NCBI RefSeq assembly: GCF_023701525.1
Contig: NZ_JAMQAW010000003.1
Coordinates: 124,001-188,000, forward strand
Origin: Streptomyces albipurpureus
GTDB taxonomy: Bacteria; Actinomycetota; Actinomycetes; Streptomycetales; Streptomycetaceae
DNA: 64,000 bases
Direction: 5' to 3'
Notes under the pieces: generated by a model
Database searches by the model: none
What the model saw: the letters and a program-made list of their open reading frames with translations, nothing else
What the model was told of the DNA's origin: nothing
Part shown: positions 28,180-36,481 of the stretch, piece after piece
Position numbering within the stretch: the stretch's first letter is position 1
Layout: each line of letters begins with the position of its first letter
Made by a program: the position numbers and the translations under genes

Positions 28180-28225
28180 TCAGCTGGCTCACGCGGCCCG
28201 GGGAACAGCGTTGTGAGCCAGCTGA
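28180..28225 (+). terminator. Stem-loop downstream of the PucR gene
   Basis: Thirteen-base perfect arms (TCAGCTGGCTCAC and its complement) enclose a 20-base loop, 70 bases past the PucR stop. There is no T-run, as is normal in high-GC actinomycetes. Confidence 0.55.
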
Positions 28226-28816
28226 GACCGGGGGTTGATGTGGAGACCGGACGAGGCCTCGGGAAGCCCGTCGGGGGCGCCGTCTCTGAGAAGCGGGGTG
28301 GCGGATACGGCTCGACCGGATCCGGTGGACGATGCGCACCGGCCCGCTCGTCGACTCCTGGGCATAGCCCGGTCCACGCCCGGGATGAGTTGGTACATCG
28401 ACGCTGCCCTCATCCGGCTGGTCCACGCTCCCGAACTGCTGGGTCCAGACGAGAAACTCGTCTGCACGTCACCGCTCAAGCGCCGCACCCCCGGGCGCCC
28501 TGACGGCTGAACAGAGCAGCGGAGTGACTCTCGTAGGGCTGCGGCGAGGTGGCGTGTGACTCTGGTTGAGAATCGAGACGCACGGCGAACCTCGTACATG
28601 GCCATCTATGGGAGTCCTGCGGAAGGTGTCGAGGGTTCGACTCCGGGCGCGGCCGGAGAGTTCAGTCCCCTACTGGGTTCCACGAGATCACCGGCGAAAT
28701 CGATTGCCTGGCCGTTTGGTTCGTCGAGGAGAGTTCAGGGTGTGTTGCCCAAGTGGTACCACGAGCTCGTGCATGGTTGCTGGTGAGGCGTCGAAGGGTT
28801 TGACGTGGCTCCGTGT
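28226..28816. other. Region without a recognisable gene
   Basis: Short open frames on both strands have no ribosome sites or family features. A GGTTCGACTCC string near 28635 resembles a tRNA T-loop, but no cloverleaf can be built around it. The region borders the IS5 relic, so it may itself be decayed mobile DNA. Confidence 0.45.
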
Positions 28817-29290
28817 TCACGTCTGCCGCGTCGAGGCCGGGTCTGCGGTCTGTTGCTGGGACAGCAAGCTGGCAACGGTCTGGACAGTGTCGCCCATGTG
28901 CTCGCGGCGGCCGAGGTGGCGGGCCGGAGCCCGCCAGTTCTTCAGGTGGGCGATGCCGTGCTCGACCCGGATACGCCCGTCTTGACTACGCCTGGACCGC
29001 GGGCGACAACGCCCAGGTCCCGGACGTCGCCGCCCGCAAGGCCGGCGTGGCGAACGTGAGGCATGGGCCTTGAGCTGTCGCTCGAACCATTCCTCGTACC
29101 CGTCTGGACCGTCCTTCTTGGACTTCCGATGCGGTGGCGTCACCCCCCGGCCACCGGTCTGGGCGCCCAGTCCCTGGTAGCCGGCATCGCCCAGGATCTC
29201 CACCGAGGGCCCGTCGGCCAAGAGCTTGACCAGCCCAGCTGGCGGGCGTGGGTGATGTCCGCGCGGCTTGCGGGACGGCTGGACTCACCA
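28817..29290 (-). pseudogene. IS5-family transposase relic
   Basis: Leftward reading gives ADGPSVEILGDAGYQGLGAQ (the second catalytic Asp region of the DDE fold), TPPHRKSKKD, EEWFERQLKAHASR, and finally RIRVEHGIAHLKNWRAPARH (the Glu region) followed by HMGDTVQTVASLLSQQQ. A stretch of about 25 unrelated residues interrupts the chain between the last two blocks. The upstream part is frameshifted (ITHARQLGW in another frame). The N-terminus is missing, so the element is dead. Confidence 0.8.
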
Positions 29291-29478
29291 CAGGACGCGG
29301 CCTTCGAACGCTGACGTCGGCTGCGGGTGAGCGGTGGGGCCGCAGCTGTTGGCCCGCGTCGCGAGGCGGGCCTCGCGACGCGGGCAGACCACCCCTCGGT
29401 TCTGGGAGGCTGCCCCGGCCGTCGCCTTGCGGGCCGGGTTCCGCGATACGGCACTTCCCGTGGGTGCTTTTCGGGCCC

Positions 29479-29697
29479 TCAGCGCTGGGGAGGAAGCCCG
29501 CGTGTCCCCACGCCGGTGAAGCGCCAGAGGACGAGCAGCCACAGGAGTGCCACCATGACCAGTCCGATCCATGCGCCGGTGAGGTTCTGAACGAAGACGA
29601 GAAAGAGCAGAAAGATCACCGTCGGTACCGAGACCATGGCTGCCCAGGTGAAGTTCCTTCGGACTCTGTCGGCGCCGGTGAAGCGGTTGTGATGCAC
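29479..29697 (-). CDS. Small two-helix membrane protein
   Basis: A 72-aa protein read leftward from a GTG at 29697 with GGAGG five bases upstream. After a charged start (residues 1-17) come two hydrophobic segments, about 18-36 (VSVPTVIFLLFLVFVQ) and 42-58 (WIGLVMVALLWLLVLW), separated by NLTGA, with an Arg-containing tail. It lies back to back with the TY-Chap-like gene. Its function is unknown; the strong ribosome site and clean topology argue it is real. Confidence 0.7.
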   Translation of the reverse strand: MHHNRFTGADRVRRNFTWAAMVSVPTVIFLLFLVFVQNLTGAWIGLVMVALLWLLVLWRFTGVGTRGLPPQR

Positions 29698-29824
29698 GGT
29701 TGCCTCCTCGGTGGTCGCGGGGGAGCGGCCTCGGGCCCGCTCCCCTTCCGGCCTCATCCAGTGGTTGGGGGTACGTGCTTCTCGTGGTGTGCCTTCGCCG
29801 GGGAAGATCGCTACCGTTTGCTGG

Positions 29825-30835
29825 ATGAAGGACACGATTCCGCGAGGCGACTGGCTCGACGACGATGTGTTCCGCGAGCTGGTGCGGGAGATCATTCTGC
29901 TGCGGCCGGGCGGGTGGAGCCTGCAGGAGTTCGAGCGCGCCGGCGCAGTGCTGGGGTGGGAACTGGGCGAACCCCGTGAGGTCGCCGGCCAGGTCTGGCG
30001 CCGCTTCCTTCCCCGCAGGGGGCCCTGGGGTGGTAACGGTACGGTGATCGCTGGTCTTTCGGAACCCGGGCGGATCCATACGCTGCGTGTTCCCGTCGTC
30101 GACCTGCCCCCCGAGAACGTGTGGACCGCCAGCGCCCTGGTCCGTGCTGCCTGGTGGATCATGGAGGAGGAACTCGGCCCACCGGCACTGTGGGGAGGCC
30201 GCGTTGGGCCGTGGATGCTGTGGCGGCGCCCCGGCGGCAGCCTCGTCGTGCACTCGCACCACTCTGGCCGAGTGAACCTCGAACTCGTGCACACCGGCGC
30301 CGACTCCGACGCGGCCACACAAGGCGGCTCCCGCGGCTCCTGGCGCGCTGCTGGCCCGGCCCACCTGCCCCCTGCCCCTGCCGGACCGCACACGCCCACC
30401 ACCGGCTGGGGCCGGATACAGGAGCGCCTGTTCCAGGCGTTGCGTGCTCTCACCCATGACACTCCCTTCTTCCCCGCACGGTTCATCCTGCACCTGGCAT
30501 CCGCCCATGACCCCCACCGGTTCGTCCAGTGCTGGAACGACGGCCCGGAGCTCGTCATCGAGGCCACCGGCTACCTGCATCACCCGGAACTCGCCGCCGC
30601 CGCCCGCCTGACCGACAGCGGTTGGAACCTCACCCACCCGCTCTGGCAGCGCCGTTTTCCCCAAGCCGCCAAGGACTGGGGCAGTTCCCGAACGGCCGCC
30701 GGCATGCTCGTCGAAGAATTGAAGAACCTCGGCACCGATCCGGCCGACCTCGTTCACAGCGGAACCGTCACCGGACGCGGACGTGCCTTTCATCTGGACC
30801 TGCCCGAGACAGGTGTACGGCGCGGTCAGCCCTGA
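29825..30835 (+). CDS. TY-Chap/YbjN-like putative peptide-binding chaperone
   Basis: A 336-aa cytoplasmic protein from ATG 29825. The C-terminal third (about 215-336), with RFVQCWNDGPELVIEATGYL, ARLTDSGWN and a final helical region AGMLVEELKNLGTDPADLV, resembles the YbjN/CesT-like TY-Chap domains recently named in actinobacterial proteins. The N-terminal third is an unassigned helical and beta domain. A Pro/Ala-rich linker (about 170-200) joins them. Family relatives are proposed chaperones for secreted or polymorphic proteins. A decayed DUF317 gene follows. The assignment is from memory of the family pattern. Confidence 0.65.
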   Translation: MKDTIPRGDWLDDDVFRELVREIILLRPGGWSLQEFERAGAVLGWELGEPREVAGQVWRRFLPRRGPWGGNGTVIAGLSEPGRIHTLRVPVVDLPPENVWTASALVRAAWWIMEEELGPPALWGGRVGPWMLWRRPGGSLVVHSHHSGRVNLELVHTGADSDAATQGGSRGSWRAAGPAHLPPAPAGPHTPTTGWGRIQERLFQALRALTHDTPFFPARFILHLASAHDPHRFVQCWNDGPELVIEATGYLHHPELAAAARLTDSGWNLTHPLWQRRFPQAAKDWGSSRTAAGMLVEELKNLGTDPADLVHSGTVTGRGRAFHLDLPETGVRRGQP

Positions 30836-30975
30836 CACACACCGCAGGCCGCACTCGACTTGCGGCGTGTGTCAGACGAACGCCCACACCGCCCCTAGGG
30901 CGCACCCACAGACCCCGGGCCGGAACCCCCTGCTTCACCGGCTCCAGAATCGCCACGCACTCCACGTGGTGCGCT

Positions 30976-31496
30976 GACGGCGACTCATCTCTGTGCGGTG
31001 GACTCGGCCACTACGGCGATCCGCACCCGGTGCCGGCACCGCCGGCGGACGCCGACTGGGCGGTGAGTGACGACGGGTGGCTACGGGAGACGACCGCGCC
31101 CGACGGTCTCGCCGGAGCGTGGTACCGGCGAGGTGCCCTCGACCCCGATTCCGAGCTGACCAGCAACGCCACCCGATGGGACCTGCGGGGAGGCCCGCCA
31201 CGTGTGGGCTGGTTCGCGGTCTTCTCCACCCGCACCCCACCGCGTTCGTCACCGTCACCGCCACCGCGAGCGCCCTCGTCGCCCCAGAACCAGCACTGCG
31301 CTGGTCCGGCGAACTCTCGCGCACTACCCGCGCCCGCGCCCTGGTCGCACCGGTCCGTCCTCCGGCGCCCACCCCGGGACACCGCCCGCACCTACCAACG
31401 GCAGCCGCCCGCCCTGCGCATCGTCAGCGTCCCCCGCTGGTCCACGACCAGCACCCCCTCCGCCCGCCTACCCGGCCCTGTCCGTCCTGCCGCCCG
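30976..31496 (+). pseudogene. DUF317-like gene relic with frameshifts
   Basis: Three frames in succession give a DUF317-like sequence. The first has ADWAVSDDGWLRETTAPDGL, AWYRRGALDPDSELTS and RVGWFAVFSTRTPP. After a shift comes AFVTVTATASALV with PEPALRWSGELSR. In a third frame comes ALRIVSVPRWSTT. These are the order and spacing of DUF317 proteins, which are common in Streptomyces mobile elements. At least two frameshifts make it a pseudogene, and the N-terminal half is absent. Confidence 0.6.
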
Positions 31497-31500
31497 CCGC

Positions 31501-32205
31501 TCACGCAGCGCGGTGCGATCCCTCAGCCATCTTCGACCTCTGCCGAGAGGTCAACCGCACCACGAAGTACACCGCTGCCGCCGCCGCGCCGATGTCCAGG
31601 ACATCGGCCACGATCATCTGAAGCGCGGCGTCCTGGAGCTGTTGCAGAGTCTCGGCGTCGAGAGAACGCTGTCGAGCGAACGTGTTCACGAGGTTCGACA
31701 GGAGGAACAGACCCCACCACGCGAACACCGGCCAGAAGGTGGCTTTGACGGGTTTACCGTCGGCCTGTGACGGTGCGCTGGCGCTCCAGATGTCGATGGC
31801 TATGCGAAACGGCAGCCATACCTGCGCCAGCGGGATGAACCAGGCCCCGATCGCCCAACCCGGGCCCCTGCGAAACTGCTCTGGCGCGAACGCTCCGGCG
31901 TTGCGGCGCATCCGATGGAACCACATGATGAAGAGGATCGCGCAGAAGGGGAAGGCGCCGTATTGAAGCCGCTCTGCCCATAGATGCAGCGCGTCCACCC
32001 GGTCCCATTCCTGCTCCGACGGGAGACTGAAGCCCGGGCCTCCCGCTGCCAGCAGGTACGTTCGGACGCCTGCGTAGATGCCGAAGACGCCGCCGAGAGC
32101 GGCGACCGCCAGCAGCCCCGTCACAGCGATCAGCAACCCGCGAGGCAGACGCACCACCTGGGCTGGCAGCTGGGGACGAGGACGGAGCTTGTCGGGCGCG
32201 GGCAT
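31501..32205 (-). CDS. DUF4328 membrane protein
   Basis: A 234-aa protein read leftward from ATG 32205. It shows four hydrophobic segments (about 25-50, 80-100, 117-136, 155-180) plus one near 205-225. It carries the DUF4328 pattern: LYGAFPFCAILFIMWFHRMRRNA, FRRGPGWAIGAWFIPLAQVWLPFRIA and the WWGLFLLSNL segment. The function of the family is unknown. A weak upstream extension is open but has no ribosome site. The neighbouring genes are unrelated. Confidence 0.85.
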   Translation of the reverse strand: MPAPDKLRPRPQLPAQVVRLPRGLLIAVTGLLAVAALGGVFGIYAGVRTYLLAAGGPGFSLPSEQEWDRVDALHLWAERLQYGAFPFCAILFIMWFHRMRRNAGAFAPEQFRRGPGWAIGAWFIPLAQVWLPFRIAIDIWSASAPSQADGKPVKATFWPVFAWWGLFLLSNLVNTFARQRSLDAETLQQLQDAALQMIVADVLDIGAAAAAVYFVVRLTSRQRSKMAEGSHRAA

Positions 32206-32818
32206 GACGATGGACCCCCCACGGGTACAGAATCGGATATACCCGCCGTAACGGCGGGTTCGCAGGAACATACGCCAGCGGCGACGGCCCGTCCATCGTG
32301 AAACCGCAGCTCGCAGTATTCCTTCTCTCGGGACCGTCCTCCTCGACTGGCTCCTCACCTGACCACCCCCGCCCACCGGTTCATGACGGCGGCGAGTCCG
32401 GGCCAGACGGTCTGGCCCGGGCACACCATGCCGACTTCGACCACATGGTGCGGCCCGACTGTCGCGCGGGAAAGAGCTGTCGTCGTCCCTGATGGGCTTG
32501 CCCGCTACGGCTGACCCGCGGGAACAGGCAGTGCCCGGTGTGAGGGGTGCGGGCCGCCGTCGATACGCAGGTCCGAGCCGCGCGGCCAGCCGGTCTCGGG
32601 GACAGCGCCCAGGGCCAGGGCATCGACGGCGGCGCGCGATCTTCCCGCAGCGGCCCGTCGGCATCGCCGGAGAGGCGGTCCCTCTGGCGGGTCCAGACAC
32701 AGGAAGGGGGCGGCTCTCATGCCCGTGGGGCCGATAGGCCGGTCGCGAGCTTCTCCGGGATGCGGGTGGATCTCGGGCGGGTCGCCTTCCGACCGCCCGA
32801 CGGAGGGGGCTCGGCCGG
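32206..32818. other. Region without a recognisable gene
   Basis: About 610 bases between the DUF4328 gene and the leftward TetR gene. Open frames on both strands are long only because of GC content and show no family signal. Nothing structural was seen. Confidence 0.45.
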
Positions 32819-33400
32819 TCACCGGGCCGCGAACGCCGCCAGGATTGTCAGTGAGACCGTGCGTGCCGCGTCTTCGGGCTTCAGCCGCCCGGCGTTGATC
32901 TCGTCTGCCGCGCCGTGCAACACACTGTGGAGCGTCGCCACCAGCCAGGAGGTCGGCAGGTCCGACCGGAACACCCCCTCGGATTGACCGCGGGCCAGCA
33001 GCCGTTCGGCGCGCGCGGCGGGTCCGGCGTGCAAATCCCGGATCCGGGCGCTCGACAACTCCTTCTGTGCGGCGACCAGGAGAGAGCGCGACTGGTGGAT
33101 CAGTCGCCAACTGGCCGTGATCAGCCGCTCCAGCACCTCGGCGGGGTCTCCGTCGAGTTCGAGCGACCCGAGTACCGCGTCACCCTGTTCGAGCACCCGG
33201 GCCATCGCAGCGTCCACAAGATCGGCACGTGAGGCGAAATGCCCGTAGAGCGTCACGCGCCCGACACCGGCCGCCTTCGCGATCTCCGCCAGCGTCGTGT
33301 CGGGGCGACGCGCGAAGCTCTCGACCGCGGCGTCCAGGATCGCGTCGATGTTGCGCTGCGCGTCGGCCCGGCGGGCGGGCGCGTGGGGCGGCGGGGCCAT
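32819..33400 (-). CDS. TetR-family repressor of the adjacent efflux gene
   Basis: A 193-aa regulator starting at ATG 33400 (GGAGG four bases upstream). The N-terminal DNA-binding domain is typical: ILDAAVESFARRPDTT, LAEIAKAAGVGRVTLYGHF (helix-turn-helix, about 36-58). A helical ligand domain follows. It is divergent from an MFS exporter gene, and each start has its own copy of the same 24-bp inverted repeat a few bases upstream. It therefore probably represses both genes until an exported compound binds. Confidence 0.92.
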   Translation of the reverse strand: MAPPPHAPARRADAQRNIDAILDAAVESFARRPDTTLAEIAKAAGVGRVTLYGHFASRADLVDAAMARVLEQGDAVLGSLELDGDPAEVLERLITASWRLIHQSRSLLVAAQKELSSARIRDLHAGPAARAERLLARGQSEGVFRSDLPTSWLVATLHSVLHGAADEINAGRLKPEDAARTVSLTILAAFAAR

Positions 33401-33412
33401 GCATCCTCCTTG

Positions 33413-33436
33413 AACTCAAACACCATTGTTTGAGTT
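33413..33436. promoter_or_regulatory. TetR operator copy 1 (perfect)
   Basis: Ten-base perfect arms AACTCAAACA and TGTTTGAGTT separated by CCAT, ending 12 bases upstream of the TetR start. A TATGCT sequence at its right edge could be a -10 element of the exporter promoter. Confidence 0.8.
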
Positions 33437-33453
33437 ATGCTACCACCCAAGCT

Positions 33454-33477
33454 AACTCGAACACTGTTGTCTGACTT
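33454..33477. promoter_or_regulatory. TetR operator copy 2 (imperfect)
   Basis: AACTCGAACA and TGTCTGACTT separated by CTGT: the same 10-4-10 layout as the first copy, with two mismatches in its arms. It ends 10 bases upstream of the exporter GTG. The centres of the two copies are 41 bases apart. Confidence 0.72.
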
Positions 33478-33487
33478 GGGAGAAGCT

Positions 33488-34894
33488 GTGACCGATCAAC
33501 GGATCACGACGGAGCCGGATACGCCCCCTCACGCACGCCGGTGGAAGGCGCTGGCACTGCTCGGTGTCGCACAGTTCATGCTGATCCTCGACGTCACCGT
33601 GGTGGCGATCGCGCTCCCGCACATAGGCGCCGACCTCGACCTCTCCCGCTCCGCGCTGACCTGGGTGGTCAGCGCGTACACACTGACGTTCGGCGGCCTG
33701 ATGCTCCTCGGCGGTCGCGGCGCCGACCTCTTCGGAGCCCGGGGCCTCGTCCTCGCAGGGCTGGCCACCTTCACGGCGGCCTCACTGGTCGTCGGCCTGG
33801 CCGACGGCGCCGAAGTGCTGATCGCCGGGCGCGTGGCGCAGGGTGTCGGCGCGGCCATGCTGTCCCCGGCGGCGCTGTCGGTCGTGGTGCGGCTGTTCGA
33901 GGGGGAGGAGCGGAACAAGGCGCTGGGCATCTGGTCCGCACTCGGCGGTAGCGGCGCCGCCGCCGGTGTCCTGCTCGGCGGCGTGCTGACCGCAGGGCCC
34001 GGCTGGCCCTGGGCGTTCTTCGTGAACGTGCCCGTCGGCCTCGCCATCATGGTGCTGCTGCCCCGGATGCTGCCGCCGCTACCGCGGCCCGAGGGCGTGC
34101 GCCCACGACTCGATGCGCCCGGTGCGCTCCTGGTGACCGGCGCGACCGGCGTGGGCATCTACGCGCTGATCAACGCCGGTGACCACGGCTGGGCCGCCCT
34201 CAGCACGCTCGTCCTCGCCGCGGCCGCCGTGGTGCTGTACCTGGTCTTCGGGGCATGGCAACGAGTAGCGAAATCACCGCTGATGGACCTCGGCCTGCTG
34301 TTCCGCCGCCCGGTGACAGCGGGTACGTTCGTGATCCTCACCGGCACGGCGCTCATGGTGGCGGTCTTCTTCCTCGGCTCCTTCTACCTACAGGAATACA
34401 GCGGACATGGCGCGCTGGTGACGGGGCTTCTCTTCCTGCCGGTGGCCCTCGCCACGATGGGCGGCGCCCACACCGCGGGCCGTGTCATCGGCGTCGCCGG
34501 TGCCCGCCGGGTGGGGGTGATCGGGATGCTGGTCGCCGCCGCCGGTCTCGTCGTCCCGGTGTTCTGGGCCGGAACACCATCCGTCGTCATCGGCGTCAGT
34601 CTGGCGGCGGCCGGGATCGGTTCGCTCTTCGTGGTGGCGTCGGCGACGGCGCTCGGGCAGGTCGAACCGCACCAGGCCGGGCTCGCCTCGGGGATCGTCA
34701 GCACCTTCCACGAGTTCGGCGCGTCGATCGGGGCGGCCGTCGTCTCCAGCCTCGCCGCGGTGAGCCTGGCGGGCGGCACAGACGCCGGGTTCGAACGTGC
34801 CTTCACCGTCGCGGCCGTCGTCGCGGCCGTCGCGGCTGTCGTGGTCGCCATACTTATCCCCCCGACTCGGACCGCCTCAGCGACCACATCCTGA
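33488..34894 (+). CDS. MFS multidrug exporter, DHA2 type
   Basis: A 468-aa protein starting at GTG 33488 with GGGAGAA just upstream; the longer frame from 33437 would run through the operator. About 14 hydrophobic segments are visible, as in DHA2 (14-TMS) drug:H+ antiporters. Motif C-type glycine pattern GGSGAAAGVLLGGVLT (segment 5) and LDVTVVAIALPHIG (segment 1) are present. It probably exports an antibiotic or dye and is induced through the divergent TetR protein. A short stem-loop lies 58 bases downstream. Confidence 0.93.
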   Translation: MTDQRITTEPDTPPHARRWKALALLGVAQFMLILDVTVVAIALPHIGADLDLSRSALTWVVSAYTLTFGGLMLLGGRGADLFGARGLVLAGLATFTAASLVVGLADGAEVLIAGRVAQGVGAAMLSPAALSVVVRLFEGEERNKALGIWSALGGSGAAAGVLLGGVLTAGPGWPWAFFVNVPVGLAIMVLLPRMLPPLPRPEGVRPRLDAPGALLVTGATGVGIYALINAGDHGWAALSTLVLAAAAVVLYLVFGAWQRVAKSPLMDLGLLFRRPVTAGTFVILTGTALMVAVFFLGSFYLQEYSGHGALVTGLLFLPVALATMGGAHTAGRVIGVAGARRVGVIGMLVAAAGLVVPVFWAGTPSVVIGVSLAAAGIGSLFVVASATALGQVEPHQAGLASGIVSTFHEFGASIGAAVVSSLAAVSLAGGTDAGFERAFTVAAVVAAVAAVVVAILIPPTRTASATTS

Positions 34895-34952
34895 GGCCGT
34901 GCGGTGACCGATGAACCCGGTCGGGCGGCCCACTGGCTTGCCGCTCTGAAGC

Positions 34953-34973
34953 AGCGGCCTGCCGCGGGCCGCT
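34953..34973 (+). terminator. Possible terminator after the MFS gene
   Basis: Seven-base arms AGCGGCC and GGCCGCT with a 7-base loop. Confidence 0.4.
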
Positions 34974-35572
34974 CATGGCCGGAGGCTGGCCGGTAGAACC
35001 GCCCACGATCAGCTACCAGGTCAGAAAGGCTCCGGTACGACCACGACGTATCGCCCACACGCGGCTGCCCGTACACGCGCGCCGGGTACGGCTTCAGACA
35101 GTGGGGGCGCAGCGCTGGCAGCGTTTGTCGTTGAGGCCGCCTTTCGGCCCGGTGCGTGTTGTGATCCATGTCCGGGCTTCTGCCGCAGTCATGGCCTCGA
35201 ATCGGGGGTAGGCGCGGGAGCCCTCGAATTCGTCGTGGTCGCTGTGGGAGTCGACGGTGTGGCTGAAGGAGTTCAGTGCCTGGGTGGGAGGTGTCGCCGG
35301 CGGGGCGGGAGCAGTGCTGGGGGCTCTCGCGTCTCACGACGGAGCACGTCGCTGCGCGAATGCCCTGGCGTCCGGCGGCGAACGGGAAGGTCTCCGGCCG
35401 TTGAAGGCGCTGCCACCGGTCGTCCCCGCAACGCGGCGTACACCGCCGCTCGCACCCGCTTCACCGCCGCTCGCCCCGCCGAATTCCGCCGAATTCCGCT
35501 GAACCCCCACGGACCCTGTCCGGCCCCCACCCACAGCTCTAGGCTGGGAGCGCCGCCGGCCATGGAGGGCAT
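34974..35572. other. Region without a recognisable gene
   Basis: Open frames at 35257-35502 (+) and 35334-36278 (-) have no ribosome sites and no known family signal. The sequence around 35480-35510 contains a short GCCGAATTCC direct repeat. Probably decayed DNA. Confidence 0.4.
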
Positions 35573-35689
35573 ATGCCCCGAACGCACAAGACGCCGAACA
35601 ACTTGCTGAGTCAGTGGTTAGCGCGATCGGCGCTCTCCAACGCCGAGCTGGCTCGGCCTTTACCCACCCCGCCGCCGTCTGGCGGCTGA
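35573..35689 (+). pseudogene. N-terminal relic of an XRE-like regulator
   Basis: A GGAGG site and ATG 35573 lead into PRTHKTPNNLLSQWLARSA and LSNAELARPL, the usual opening of a Streptomyces helix-turn-helix regulator family. Similarity then stops abruptly at about 35665 and the frame closes at 35689. Only the first ~30 residues remain, so a rearrangement breakpoint lies here. It could still be translated as a 38-aa peptide. Confidence 0.5.
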
Positions 35690-36171
35690 CATGAGCACCC
35701 CATGGCTGCCCCGTCGCCACGCAGTTCGTCGAAGCGGCCACGGGGCGTGCTCTACCTCCGGTCCCGGCAGGTCCGGCCGTTGTCCGCGTAGGGCGACGGC
35801 CAAACCGGTAGGACAGTCCCGGCCGCACCCCCATCCGTATGAGCCTGACCCGGGGACCGTTCCGGGTGACGCAACCACAACGGGGACAAGAGCAAGGGCG
35901 ATGACGACCAGGCCGGGGGCGCCGGCACGGCTGTTGCCGCCGCCTTTGCCCCCATCCTGGGCGCGCATGATGCGCCGGTCGTTGTTGGCATCGCGGTAGG
36001 TGTACTGCCGTCGCCGCCGCGTCCGGCCGTTCCTCCGTTCCCGCCGCTGCCCCCGCCGCCCCGGACGTTGTCGGGAACCTGGAAGATGAGGCCGCCGGGC
36101 AGGGTGATCTGGACCGGGCCGCCACTGCCGCCACCCGAGAGTCCCGCCGCGAGGTGGCGCAGGCCGGCATC
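35690..36171 (-). other. Gly-rich leftward reading relic, unrecognised
   Basis: Read leftward, two frames joined by a shift near 35985 give a protein-like chain (GPVQITLPGGLIFQVPDNV, a Gly-rich run, YRDANNDRRIMRAQDGG, then a hydrophobic APGLVVIALALVPVVVASP segment). It has no clear start or family. It is listed as possible decayed coding DNA rather than a gene. Confidence 0.3.
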
Positions 36172-36291
36172 GAAGGAAACGCCCAAGGCGACACCCTCAC
36201 CGTCGCCGGGAACAACACCAGCACGCTCAACGGCGGCCTCGGCACCTGCTCGGTAGGCTCCGGCACCCTGCCCGTCAACTGCGAAAACTGA
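36172..36291 (+). pseudogene. C-terminal relic of an RTX-like secreted protein
   Basis: The frame ending at TGA 36289 reads GNAQGDTLTVAGNN, LNGGLGTCSVGSG and NCEN. This is close to the C-terminus of the intact RTX-like gene ending at 38089 (MDGGLGTDTCSVGSG... NCEN). About 100 bases of 3' flank are also shared. It is thus the tail of a lost paralogue that stood just upstream. Confidence 0.7.
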
Positions 36292-36393
36292 CCACCACCT
36301 CCGCCCCGACGTCAGCCGACACCACGCTCGGGCGGCCAGCCCCGACAGGCCACAGGTTCCCGTCACCACCCCGGCCCGCGGGAAGTAAAACCG
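36231..36393 (+). repeat. Diverged direct repeat, copy A (RTX gene 3' end and flank)
   Basis: Covers the last ~20 codons of the RTX relic and about 100 bases after its stop, to a CGGCCCGCGGGAAGTAAAACC boundary. It matches copy B at 38022-38191 with scattered substitutions and small gaps. Confidence 0.7.
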
Positions 36394-36481
36394 CTCCTCC
36401 GGGGACTGTGCGGGGGAACCGCACGGCGCGGCGGGACGGTGTCCGAGGGGTGGGGGCGGGCGGGTGCGTACGGTCGCGTGC

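Noticed and set aside
28620..28670. tRNA-like T-loop (GGTTCGACTCC)
   Set aside because: The T-stem does not pair and no acceptor, D or anticodon arm can be formed around it.
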